Shown one piece after another: positions 1-5,870 of a stretch of DNA of 21,379 nucleotides (positions are counted from its first letter, which is position 1; every line of letters starts with the position of its first letter). Location: the IMG/VR virus record IMGVR_UViG_3300006789_000218, positions 1 through 21,379 of that record, one strand, 5' to 3'. The DNA comes from a virus. The translations under genes and the position numbers were made by a program. Under the pieces are notes generated by a model. That model was not told the DNA's origin. It saw nothing but the letters and a program-made list of their open reading frames with translations, and did not search any database.

Positions 1-1669
1 GACATTCATGATCTGGTTCCTCGTCTGGTTCTGGTGGCGGAGGTGGTGGGGGTGGTGGGCAACAATTCGCATTATAAAGCGGATCATTGATTATACAATT
101 CTGTTCTGGATCATTTAATACTACTCCTGATATATTATAACTTCCATAATTATTTCCTCCTCCTGTGAAATTAAAAATATTACAAGTATAATTACCCATA
201 GCTAGACCGTTTGTTTGGAAATTACTTTGTGTAAAATCATTTGCAGGCATACTTGAAACTATTCCTGTTCCTACTGTTTGTGTAACAGTCCCTGCCGCTC
301 CATCATATATTCCAGCATGTACAACAACAGCATTACCATCTGTAACAGACCATTCATAATATGCATTTGGTCCAGTTGATGCTGGGAGTGGATCAAGACA
401 ATCTATAGTCCAAACTATACTTCCGTCAGAATTATTACCATAACAAGCACCAGTTGCATTACTACAATCAAATATTGGCACGCTAATAACGACTGGATCA
501 CAACTTAACCCTACCCAACTTGGAACTTGAACTGGTATTATCGGAGGACAGGGATTTACTTGCCCCGGCACTCCAGGACTACAAAGATGTGTTGCTGTTC
601 CTATATAAGACTTCAAAAGTATACCATTCAGAGTTGGATCATTGGCTTGTATCCATGTTTCAAAATCATATAAAGTATCAGCTGGTGTTCCCCCATAACC
701 AGTATTAGTTATTAGATCTAATATGAATTCGTTCCATTCTGTATAAACCCAACCATTTCTATTTATAAGAGTTGATCCATTTAATGCTGGGTTATTTATA
801 TTATCTAACATTAGTGCAAAATAATGAAATTGTCCAGTACAATACTGACCTGATGCTGTATCAGTACACTGACAACAATTTCCACCACAGAAAGACGCAT
901 CACAAGCTTTAAATCGAATAGTACGTACATCCTGATCTCTTAATGCATGCATTGGTTCAGATATATAACTTAATAGTCGCAGACCACTAGTATCCCAACC
1001 TGCTGGTGGAGGACCAGGAGGTAGATCATTTACACAATTTAGATTCGATGCTAATCCGGGGCCACAATTTACTGCATCATCACAAAAAGAATCAGGACAA
1101 CCCATACAGATGTTTGTTCTATCAACTGGATTTTGTCCCGCCATTGGTCCACATGACCAATCCATAGGAACATTATTTCCTGGTGCAAATATAACACCCG
1201 CTCCCCAAGGTGCGCCCGGATTGGTTTCTATTGGGCCAAACTTCTGTTCATATTGATAGATTGTATAGTTATTTGTTTCCAGAGGAAATTCCTCTACGTA
1301 TACGTTTGGTTCAGGTAATCTATCCTGAATAGCTTTAGTTCTATCTACAAGTGAAGCTGTATCATCACTGAAGCTTACTGAAGCGTTTGCTGCCGGATTA
1401 TACTCTTGAGAGTTTCCAAATAGTGCAGTCCATTCTAGTTCAGTATATCCTGCTAGCTTTGCTCTATTAAATCCTAAAGGTCCTACTATAGACTCTTTAT
1501 TTACAACAAATGGATCTATTTCAGTTCCTATTGCTTTTGTATCAAGATTAGTATGGGTAATATTACCCTCTAAAGTAAGGATGTCTAAAACCGCCAAAGC
1601 TCTGTCAGCGTCCGCCTGGGTATCCATCATTACGGTTCCTATCCCTGGTATGATTACTGGTATTGCCAT
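1..1669 (-). CDS. Large Cys-rich phage structural (tail-type) protein, C-terminus off the window
   Basis: An uninterrupted reading frame of 556 codons starts with ATG at 1669 and runs off the left edge. The start overlaps the stop of the upstream gene by one base (TAATG), which suggests translational coupling. The first ~165 residues contain no cysteine. From residue ~173 there are more than 20, some clustered (C188/C191/C196; C261, C265, C266, C268), with many Gly, Asn, Pro and aromatic residues. Residues ~437-520 resemble a beta-sandwich/PKD-like extracellular domain (tyrosine-rich, followed by a WSVTDG-type stretch). Residues 538-546 are nine consecutive prolines followed by an acidic segment, likely a hinge to a further domain outside the window. 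Size, composition and position at the end of a leftward operon with an HU-like gene suggest a tail, fibre or baseplate protein. No specific family is recognised. Confidence 0.8.
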   Translation of the reverse strand, partial: MAIPVIIPGIGTVMMDTQADADRALAVLDILTLEGNITHTNLDTKAIGTEIDPFVVNKESIVGPLGFNRAKLAGYTELEWTALFGNSQEYNPAANASVSFSDDTASLVDRTKAIQDRLPEPNVYVEEFPLETNNYTIYQYEQKFGPIETNPGAPWGAGVIFAPGNNVPMDWSCGPMAGQNPVDRTNICMGCPDSFCDDAVNCGPGLASNLNCVNDLPPGPPPAGWDTSGLRLLSYISEPMHALRDQDVRTIRFKACDASFCGGNCCQCTDTASGQYCTGQFHYFALMLDNINNPALNGSTLINRNGWVYTEWNEFILDLITNTGYGGTPADTLYDFETWIQANDPTLNGILLKSYIGTATHLCSPGVPGQVNPCPPIIPVQVPSWVGLSCDPVVISVPIFDCSNATGACYGNNSDGSIVWTIDCLDPLPASTGPNAYYEWSVTDGNAVVVHAGIYDGAAGTVTQTVGTGIVSSMPANDFTQSNFQTNGLAMGNYTCNIFNFTGGGNNYGSYNISGVVLNDPEQNCIINDPLYNANCCPPPPPPPPPEPDEEPDHEC

Positions 1670-2079
1670 TATACGTATCCTAGTACTGGGTCACATCCAA
1701 CCATTCCCCTTAATTCTATTTGTGTTCCTGGGGCTGGTGCTACTGACGGATTAATAACTGAAGGATCTATATCATCTATATTAAGTCCCCATACAGCAGG
1801 TGGATTTAAAGGCCCTGCAATTCCTAAAACCCATGCATTAGGGTCAGTCATAGGAATAGTCCTAAAAGGTAGATTATAGGTCATCTGAGCTGCATTAAGC
1901 ACTATATCTAATATATTTTGCTCGGCTACTAGTTGACCAGCATATGCTCTTACCCCTCTCTCATCGTTGTTTGAGAAGGCTGCATTTTTTGCAAGGTTTA
2001 CTTCTCCCATTAGCCGTTCAAGATAAACTGGGGCGCTATAGGGTAAGTATATATTAGCTGGATCTCCGCTTTGTGGCAT
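1669..2079 (-). CDS. Unknown 136-aa protein in the structural operon
   Basis: A 136-residue protein of unrecognised family. The N-terminal half is helical in character (about residues 15-70, with several Ala, Glu and Asn). The C-terminal half is rich in Pro, Gly, Ile and Asp and looks like loops or beta-structure. There is no signal peptide, membrane segment or nucleotide-binding motif. Its ATG overlaps the stop of the HU-like gene by one base (TAATG), and its own stop overlaps the start of the large Cys-rich protein in the same way, so the three genes are very probably translated in series from one leftward mRNA. That placement makes a minor virion or tail-assembly protein a reasonable guess, but nothing in the sequence proves it. 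Confidence 0.75.
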   Translation of the reverse strand: MPQSGDPANIYLPYSAPVYLERLMGEVNLAKNAAFSNNDERGVRAYAGQLVAEQNILDIVLNAAQMTYNLPFRTIPMTDPNAWVLGIAGPLNPPAVWGLNIDDIDPSVINPSVAPAPGTQIELRGMVGCDPVLGYV

Positions 2080-2291
2080 TAGGCTGTATTTTTATTAATT
2101 ATATATAATCTCTTTGGTTTAACTTTAAATACTCCAAAATGATGTAATCTCACTTTAGCGCATTCTCCTTCTTCAATTTTCTCCTGGACAAACTTAAACT
2201 GAGATTTAACTATACTTTCTATAACATAAGTTGGTAGATCGTATTTCTCAGCTAGATGTTCCAAAATATCTGCGTGATTCTTTTCAATCAT
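2079..2291 (-). CDS. HU/IHF-like DNA-binding protein
   Basis: A 70-residue basic protein with the layout of the HU/IHF family. An N-terminal helix pair (about residues 5-40, containing IVKSQFKFVQEKIEEG) is followed by the family's turn into the beta-sheet, where VRLHHFGVFKVKPKR matches the conserved Gly-Phe/Val-Phe-basic pattern of HU. It is shorter than the usual ~90 aa and lacks most of the long DNA-clamping beta arm, so DNA bending may be weak or it may act as a dimerisation partner. The family binds and bends double-stranded DNA. The gene sits between structural genes, with a 3-nt gap upstream and a 1-nt overlap downstream, which suggests a role in genome packaging or condensation, or in late expression, rather than host-type nucleoid work. 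Confidence 0.7.
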   Translation of the reverse strand: MIEKNHADILEHLAEKYDLPTYVIESIVKSQFKFVQEKIEEGECAKVRLHHFGVFKVKPKRLYIINKNTA

Positions 2292-2294
2292 GTT

Positions 2295-2624
2295 TTACTT
2301 ACATCGGTGGTAAAATAGTACCTCCCCATCTGATATATCACATGATTCAATATTCATTGCCCACATAGTATGACCCCCCCTTGCTGAGTCTAATGTTATT
2401 GTAGTTATTGGATTTTGATTTATTGAATCTACTATAGGCTCACCTTTCCATACTATATTAGACAATACAGTTGTTGAAGCACTAGTTGGATGAGCGAATG
2501 TATAATCACCCGCAGGTAAACTTTTCCCATCTACCACATGTACGCCTCCACATCCTCGTACTGGAGTATTATTAGTTTGCAGTTTTAATGCTGCTAATAT
2601 TCTTGAATTATTATCTATTGCCAT
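2295..2624 (-). CDS. Unknown 109-aa protein, probably structural
   Basis: A 109-residue protein with no recognised family. It starts MAIDNNSRILAAL and continues with Thr/Ser/Gly/Val-rich sequence typical of beta-structured virion proteins, including a VHVVDGK...LPAGDYTF segment and a Thr-rich stretch near residues 72-80. No signal peptide or transmembrane segment is seen. It lies 3 nt upstream of the HU-like gene and 24 nt downstream of the tRNA on the same strand. A head-decoration, head-tail or tail protein fits the context, but this is inference from neighbours and composition only. Confidence 0.7.
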   Translation of the reverse strand: MAIDNNSRILAALKLQTNNTPVRGCGGVHVVDGKSLPAGDYTFAHPTSASTTVLSNIVWKGEPIVDSINQNPITTITLDSARGGHTMWAMNIESCDISDGEVLFYHRCK

Positions 2625-2648
2625 TATTCTTATCTTTTATTAAATTAG

Positions 2649-2720
2649 TAGCGGGTGAAGGAATCGAACCTCCGGCTCCGGCTAATGAAACCGGCGAGTT
2701 CACCATTACTCTAACCCGCG
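2649..2720 (-). tRNA. tRNA(CAU) with initiator-like features
   Basis: A complete 72-nt cloverleaf can be folded by hand on the minus strand. The acceptor stem is CGCGGGU/ACCCGCU with only position 1 unpaired (C1xU72). The D stem is GAGU/ACUC with an 8-nt loop containing GG. The anticodon stem is CCGGU/GCCGG with loop UUCAUUA, anticodon CAU. The T arm is GGAGG-UUCGAUU-CCUUC and the discriminator is A. CCA is not encoded. The unpaired 1:72 position and the A11:U24 pair are hallmarks of bacterial initiator tRNA. However, only two of the three diagnostic G:C pairs of the anticodon stem are present (31:39 is U-G), and position 37 is U rather than the usual purine. It could therefore be initiator-like, an elongator tRNA-Met, or a tRNA-Ile2 precursor. 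It lies inside the leftward operon between two protein genes. Confidence 0.9.
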
Positions 2721-2723
2721 ATA

Positions 2724-3119
2724 TTATACTGCCTTCCCTCCTTCAATGTTGTGGGTCTTAAAATGCGCCGTATCTGGTTCAAGTGCTAATTTATCTTTTG
2801 CCTCATACCATTTAGTTCTGCATATATTAAGTTCCGCAAAATCGAATGTATCCTTCCAAGGGTCTTTCGTACTCTTTATACCTCCCATACCCCTAGCTGT
2901 AAACAAATAGCCTGCTGGATTACCTGAAGGGTCTTGAATGGTCCATAATCTTCTTGGAGTACCATCCTTAAGCTCTTTTAGATAATGCACTGTTAATTTA
3001 TGCTTATCTATGTAATCTCTCACCACTTGCTGATCAACTACACTTGCTGGCACTGATGCTCCAGCACAGCAGCTTTCTAATGATAAGGGTTGTTCTATCT
3101 CTTTCTTTTCTTCGTCCAT
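2724..3119 (-). CDS. Unknown 131-aa protein, first gene of the leftward operon
   Basis: A 131-residue protein with no recognised family. The acidic/charged N-terminus (MDEEKKEIEQ) is followed by a small Cys/Ala/Ser stretch (CCAGAS, about residues 17-22) and a mixed alpha/beta body containing RRLWTIQDPSGNPAGY and a C-terminal HFKTHNIEGGKAV. There is no signal peptide or membrane segment. It is the first gene after the leftward promoter box at 3170-3177 (about 40 nt of leader) and ends 3 nt before the tRNA. The position suggests a late virion or morphogenesis gene. The CC pair does not by itself indicate metal binding. Confidence 0.75.
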   Translation of the reverse strand: MDEEKKEIEQPLSLESCCAGASVPASVVDQQVVRDYIDKHKLTVHYLKELKDGTPRRLWTIQDPSGNPAGYLFTARGMGGIKSTKDPWKDTFDFAELNICRTKWYEAKDKLALEPDTAHFKTHNIEGGKAV

Positions 3120-3169
3120 TAAATTTTCTTTTCGCTATAGTTATAACACTACACCTCTTAATTCAAATG

Positions 3170-3177
3170 CAAAGATA
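3170..3177 (-). promoter_or_regulatory. Bacteroidota-type -7 box for the leftward operon
   Basis: The minus strand reads TATCTTTG, an exact match to the Bacteroidota -7 consensus TAnnTTTG. It would start transcription near 3163, leaving about 40 nt before the first ATG at 3119. The flank upstream on that strand (3178-3230) is almost pure A/T. A clear -33 TTTG is not seen, which keeps confidence moderate. The identical eight bases recur at 7326-7333 on the plus strand. Confidence 0.5.
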
Positions 3178-3230
3178 TATAAAAATAATCTATAAAATAT
3201 AATTTTTTATAAAAAATATTTTTTAAGAGG

Positions 3231-3263
3231 TATTTAGAGATGCAGACCATTATTGAAAACTCC
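3231..3263 (+). promoter_or_regulatory. Diverged copy of the 34-bp rightward module
   Basis: The start (TATTTAGA) and middle (GCAGACCATTA) resemble the three modules at 3931, 4167 and 4447. The end differs and lacks the TTTGG. It sits at the start of the rightward RNA/gene cluster, back to back with the leftward promoter, and may be the first promoter of that cluster. If so, transcription begins close to 3265, which favours the downstream ATG at 3340 for the next gene. Confidence 0.3.
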
Positions 3264-3339
3264 CCCCGGTCAACAAAGAAGATTGAATCCCCCCACGTCG
3301 AAAACTGATTTAGATCTATCACCTTTTCTGAAGATAGAT

Positions 3340-3624
3340 ATGGTAGATACAATTCAACCTATCGTTACTTCACCAGCAGTAGATACTACTCCAGCCGTTA
3401 AGGTAGAGTACATCTCTGTTGATGGTCCTTACACTCGTAAGAAAGATGGTGCACTAATCATGTTCTGTAGACAAGAACGTGATGTATCATTCGACTTGGA
3501 GACAGGGGAGATGATTGACGACACACAGTCGTGGATGCTTCCTTACACTCCTGAGAAGATGGACGCTATCCAAGGTATGATTGCCAAGTTCGGCAAGGTA
3601 TACCGCACGATACAGTCGAAGTAA
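3340..3624 (+). CDS. Unknown 94-aa protein
   Basis: A protein of 94 residues starting MVDTIQPIV. The N-terminal ~20 residues are rich in Thr, Pro, Ala and Val and probably flexible. The rest is charged alpha/beta sequence containing CRQERDVSFDLETGEM and a C-terminal helix (TPEKMDAIQGMIAKFGKVY). The family is not recognised. The frame stays open upstream to an ATG at 3253, but that extension crosses two C6 runs, looks non-coding and lies in the suspected promoter, so the start at 3340 is preferred. The gene uses noticeably more GC-rich codons than its neighbours. It is followed by two hairpins and an intrinsic terminator and therefore looks monocistronic. Confidence 0.65.
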   Translation: MVDTIQPIVTSPAVDTTPAVKVEYISVDGPYTRKKDGALIMFCRQERDVSFDLETGEMIDDTQSWMLPYTPEKMDAIQGMIAKFGKVYRTIQSK

Positions 3625-3634
3625 CGGGAACTAA

Positions 3635-3691
3635 CTATCCAGCCAGATAGAATGTTCTGAAGTCATGATACACTTCATCAATCAGTATCAT
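3635..3691 (+). ncRNA. Structured 3' region: two stem-loops before the terminator
   Basis: Directly behind the stop of the 94-aa gene lie CTATC-loop-GATAG (3635-3650, loop CAGCCA) and ATGATAC-13 nt loop-GTATCAT (3665-3691), then the terminator at 3695. There is no reading frame here. It may be a 3'UTR-derived small RNA or mRNA-stabilising structure; no known RNA family is recognised. Confidence 0.45.
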
Positions 3692-3694
3692 ACA

Positions 3695-3753
3695 CCACTC
3701 TCGAAGGTTACTAAGGAACTACGCCTAAAGCCGATGTGAGAGTGGTTTTTTTT
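3695..3753 (+). terminator. Intrinsic terminator with a large apical domain
   Basis: CCACTCTC (3695-3702) pairs with GAGAGTGG (3738-3745) and is followed directly by eight T. The 35-nt loop is much larger than in a simple terminator, so the hairpin may carry a further structured domain. Confidence 0.75.
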
Positions 3754-3775
3754 ATTCACCAAAAGATTAACTATT

Positions 3776-3919
3776 ATGCCTATAGAAGAAACGTACAACT
3801 GTAACCAATGTTGGGACTTAATACCACATCCAGGTTTATGTCCTACTTGCGAGGTTGAAGAAGCATCTTTAATTGAGTATGCTGAACAACTAAAAGAAGA
3901 AGAAGAAGAAGAGAGTTAG
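3776..3919 (+). CDS. 47-aa zinc-ribbon microprotein with poly-Glu tail
   Basis: ATG at 3776 opens a 47-codon frame that ends at TAG 3917-3919. Residues 9-12 (CNQC) and 22-25 (CPTC) form two CxxC knuckles 9 residues apart, the pattern of a small zinc ribbon. The C-terminus is helical and ends in six Glu and a Ser. Such proteins usually bind nucleic acid or a protein partner; the acidic tail makes protein binding or DNA mimicry possible, but this is inference. The gene is flanked by terminators on both sides and is a separate transcription unit or part of a read-through unit. It is too short for many gene finders, but the double CxxC and the tight fit between terminators support it. Confidence 0.65.
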   Translation: MPIEETYNCNQCWDLIPHPGLCPTCEVEEASLIEYAEQLKEEEEEES

Positions 3920-3933
3920 TCTCTTCTTTTTTT
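3907..3933 (+). terminator. Terminator whose stem is made by the poly-Glu codons
   Basis: AGAAGAGA (3907-3914) pairs with TCTCTTCT (3920-3927) across a 5-nt loop GTTAG, followed by a run of T to 3933. The 5' arm lies in the last coding codons of the zinc-ribbon gene and the stop codon TAG lies in the loop and its edge. Confidence 0.8.
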
Positions 3934-3964
3934 ATTTAAATCTATTTACCTGTACTTAATTTGG
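3931..3964 (+). promoter_or_regulatory. 34-bp module A (putative promoter)
   Basis: First of three similar modules. It shares TTTATTTA-R-ATCYA at its start, ACCTnTACTTAA in the middle and TTTGG at the end. It begins in the T tract of the preceding terminator and is followed by gene-free structured sequence. The end resembles a -7 box with one base missing (TTAATTTG for TAnnTTTG). Confidence 0.5.
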
Positions 3965-4169
3965 ACGCTGGGGACAAAACGCAGAAGGACTCGTTAATAG
4001 AGTTTGGAGTGAAAGAGTCAATGTAAGCAGAAGCTAGAGCATTGGTTATCGTAGTAACTCCATTTACCGCTCAATAAAAAAGTTTACTCTTTATGAGTAA
4101 CGAAGTAGGAACATTCTAAGCTAAGAACGATGGTGCACCGTCTCCCTGGGCTTCAGAGTGTTTTTTTTT
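3965..4169 (+). ncRNA. Candidate structured small RNA, unit 1
   Basis: About 200 nt with no plausible reading frame, bounded by module A and an intrinsic terminator. Visible stems: GACTC/GAGTC (3988-3992 with 4015-4019), GGTTA/TAACT (4044-4048 with 4054-4058), TTACTC/GAGTAA (4084-4089 with 4095-4100) and the branched terminator. No known RNA family is recognised. A discrete promoter-RNA-terminator arrangement argues for a stand-alone transcript, with a length near 200 nt. Confidence 0.55.
4110..4169 (+). terminator. Two-tier intrinsic terminator of RNA unit 1
   Basis: AACATTCT (4110-4117) pairs with AGAGTGTT (4155-4162), AAGC with GCTT, and an inner hairpin GATGG-TGCA-CCGTC (4129-4142) caps the structure. 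A T run follows to 4169. Confidence 0.8.
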
Positions 4170-4200
4170 ATTTAGATCCAAGACCTTTACTTAACTTTGG
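4167..4200 (+). promoter_or_regulatory. 34-bp module B (putative promoter)
   Basis: Second module copy. It ends in TAACTTTGG, which contains a perfect TAnnTTTG -7 box, with TTTA about 17 nt upstream as a weak -33 element. It starts inside the T tract of the preceding terminator. Confidence 0.55.
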
Positions 4201-4449
4201 GAGGTTAAGAGTTGTTCTCTTGTAATTGACGACTTAGAATGTGGTATAGAGTCCACTAGAAGTTATTGTATTGATGAAACCATAAGAACTCACAGAATGT
4301 ACAATAGAAGTCCGACAGAAGGTCTAATTCATAAAAGATGTCTTCCTCCCAAGTAAAGAACTAGTGTTGAGTGATGTGTGTGTGAGACACAGTAAAGACA
4401 GTATTACGACCTCTGAGTAAATGTAAGAGTTTACTGTCTTTATTTTTTT
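4197..4449 (+). ncRNA. Candidate structured small RNA, unit 2
   Basis: About 250 nt without a gene. A closing stem TTGGGAGG (4197-4204) with CCTCCCAA (4345-4352) would enclose AAGAG-TTGTT-CTCTT (4207-4221) and a multibranch domain closed by GACTT/AAGTC (4231-4235 with 4308-4312) holding GTGG/CCAC and TATTGTA/TACAATA (4264-4270 with 4300-4306). Then come a GTGT/ACAC hairpin and the terminator. The 5' arm of the closing stem overlaps the end of module B. If module B is a promoter starting near 4203, that arm is only partly transcribed, so either the stem or the start site needs revision. Confidence 0.55.
4393..4449 (+). terminator. Intrinsic terminator of RNA unit 2
   Basis: TAAAGACAGTA (4393-4403) pairs perfectly with TACTGTCTTTA (4432-4442), 11 bp, followed by a seven-T run. 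The T run merges into module C. Confidence 0.85.
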
Positions 4450-4480
4450 ATTTAAATCTATGACCTTTACTAAAGTGTGG
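4447..4480 (+). promoter_or_regulatory. 34-bp module C (putative promoter)
   Basis: Third module copy. It is nearly identical to B over TTTATTTA through ACCTTTACT but ends AAAGTGTGG instead of the TTTGG of A and B. It lies 250 nt upstream of the 241-aa gene and would give it a long leader. Confidence 0.45.
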
Positions 4481-4688
4481 TATGTGTGTGTATCATTCGT
4501 CTACTTGTATCTCGAATTACATTCCTATTCGTGTGTAAAAACAACTCAACACTTAAAGAACTAAACGATTTAACGAAAATAAGAGTATTCTTAGACAGTG
4601 TATACTCACACACCTACCATTTTAACTAACATTTTAATCATTGTTATTACAGTATATTAGTATATATATAGCTAAAGTTGTAATAACA
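4479..4688 (+). promoter_or_regulatory. Structured ~250-nt leader of the 241-aa gene
   Basis: GGTA-GTGTGTG (4479-4490) can pair with CACACAC-TACC (4607-4618), closing a ~140-nt domain. A second hairpin TGTTATTAC (4642-4650) with GTAATAACA (4680-4688) has a 29-nt AT-rich loop. No gene is visible. This could be a cis-regulatory leader or another small RNA ahead of the gene. Confidence 0.4.
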
Positions 4689-4731
4689 CCAAAACCGAAG
4701 AGAACAATGTGATAACCGTTCAACATTAACA

Positions 4732-5457
4732 ATGGATGTAACAAAAGTAAAACAATTCGTAACAAACTTACCTGAAAATGAATGTGCAGCTATCGCTGTG
4801 ACTCGTATTAAAGACGATAAAAAGACAGGTGCAAAAACATTTCAAGTAGAGTTTGGACACAAATTAACAGATACAAAAGTATCAACAAATTCAGGTACTA
4901 ATTTCGTACAATTAGCACAAGCTTCTAACCCTTCATTTACACCTTCTTCAGGTTGTAGAAGAGTATGGTTAAACTTTATGGAGCCTGAATTACATCAGTA
5001 TTTTCCTCAAATAGATAAGAATGCAATAGCACAATTACCTATCAGAACTACTAGTTCTGCAGGACCTGGTATCTTTATAGGTACTGTTAGTCCAAGTATA
5101 ACACATGCTGGAGTAGAAAAGTATTTCAGAATATGTGTGAATGAGGTATTTGAATCAGATGCAAATGAGTATGAGCTACAAAACATAGAGTCTCAAGCTA
5201 AAAAGGCAGGTTCAACAGGTAGAATGATTAAGGGTATGAATCCTAATACTAACCGTGTTGAACATATCTTTAGTAGAACTATGTTAAAGGCTGCAACTAG
5301 AGATGAGAACGGTGTGTATGCCAACGAGAATGGTTGGAAACACAACGAAATTGAAGAGTATGTAGGTGATGTGGATGTTTATTCTACTACTGAAACAGGT
5401 GTTGAGTTCAACACTAATACAGGAGAAATAGTGACTTCTACACCTTCACTACAATAG
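4732..5457 (+). CDS. Unknown 241-aa protein, monocistronic
   Basis: A soluble 241-residue protein with no family I recognise. The N-terminal half has alternating hydrophobic/charged beta-type segments (AAIAVTRI, FQVEFGHK). The middle holds a GPGIFIGTVSPS segment and a VEKYFRICVNEVFE helix-like stretch. The C-terminal third is acidic and Thr-rich (VGDVDVYSTTETG). There are no Walker, zinc-binding or membrane motifs. The gene stands alone: a long structured leader precedes it and an intrinsic terminator follows 18 nt after its stop. Isolated, well-translated genes of this type in an RNA-rich early-looking region are often host-takeover or abundant accessory proteins, but that is inference. A single-strand- or RNA-binding role cannot be excluded. 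Confidence 0.8.
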   Translation: MDVTKVKQFVTNLPENECAAIAVTRIKDDKKTGAKTFQVEFGHKLTDTKVSTNSGTNFVQLAQASNPSFTPSSGCRRVWLNFMEPELHQYFPQIDKNAIAQLPIRTTSSAGPGIFIGTVSPSITHAGVEKYFRICVNEVFESDANEYELQNIESQAKKAGSTGRMIKGMNPNTNRVEHIFSRTMLKAATRDENGVYANENGWKHNEIEEYVGDVDVYSTTETGVEFNTNTGEIVTSTPSLQ

Positions 5458-5475
5458 TTAAACTGGCTGGATAAT

Positions 5476-5520
5476 GAACTTGAGAGTGTGTGATGCACTC
5501 TCTTGTTCTTCCTTTTTATT
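5476..5520 (+). terminator. Intrinsic terminator after the 241-aa gene
   Basis: GAGAGTG (5482-5488) pairs with CACTCTC (5496-5502) around a 7-nt loop. An outer GAAC/GTTC pair (5476-5479 with 5505-5508) extends it, followed by CCTTTTT. Confidence 0.8.
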
Positions 5521-5549
5521 AGCCATCAATCATTTAAAATAAATAAATT

Positions 5550-5783
5550 ATGAAATCAAGTCTCAAACATTTTGGAGATGTATTTATTACATCTATAGCG
5601 TATCTTGCAATGATAGCAGCACCAATTATTATCATATTAGTTATACTTCGTGTAATTGAAACAGGTAGTGGATTAGTTGATCTGGTTCTTATCATGTTCT
5701 TATGTGTAATAACATTAGTAGCAAGAGTAATTAGCCGTGAGGGTTTATTAGCTCACAACAAAGGCGAAAGAATATTCTTTTAG
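5550..5783 (+). CDS. Two-TM small membrane protein
   Basis: A 77-residue protein dominated by two hydrophobic helices, about residues 11-35 (AYLAMIAAPIIIILVIL) and 42-60 (LVDLVLIMFLCVITLVA), joined by a short polar turn. The C-terminal tail is charged (ISREGLLAHNKGERIFF). This is the shape of a small inner-membrane protein with both ends on the same side. Holins and superinfection-exclusion proteins often look like this, but no lysin is adjacent, so the role is open. The start codon follows A-rich sequence with no clear SD. It lies between the terminator at 5476-5520 and a long series of RNA structures. Confidence 0.65.
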   Translation: MKSSLKHFGDVFITSIAYLAMIAAPIIIILVILRVIETGSGLVDLVLIMFLCVITLVARVISREGLLAHNKGERIFF

Positions 5784-5800
5784 TCTTATAAATATAAAAT

Positions 5801-5863
5801 AACCGTGATGACCATTCTCACCCTTTCACTACTTGTTTTGTCGTAACAAGAATGCGAGCGGTT
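5801..5863 (+). ncRNA. Nested stem-loop behind the two-TM gene
   Basis: AACCG (5801-5805) pairs with CGGTT (5859-5863). Inside, CATTC/GAATG (5813-5817 with 5850-5854) and TTGTT/AACAA (5833-5837 with 5845-5849) stack with a 15-nt bulge. No poly-T follows, so it is not a classical terminator. Candidate 3'UTR structure or start of a larger RNA. Confidence 0.4.
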
Positions 5864-5870
5864 AACTTAT

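Noticed and set aside
520-708. 62-aa plus-strand frame
   Set aside because: Lies wholly antisense to the uninterrupted 556-codon minus-strand frame and has no features of its own.
3253-3339. N-terminal extension of the 94-aa protein to the ATG at 3253
   Set aside because: It adds 29 residues of proline/basic sequence across two C6 runs and lies in or at the suspected promoter; the ATG at 3340 gives a more protein-like start.
3158-3352. 64-aa minus-strand frame in the divergent region
   Set aside because: It overlaps the start of the 94-aa gene, is AT-driven (Phe/Ile/Tyr-rich) and covers the leftward promoter itself.
5808-5846. 12-residue hydrophobic peptide starting at 5808
   Set aside because: Too short and contained in the nested stem-loop at 5801-5863; possible leader peptide but nothing supports translation.
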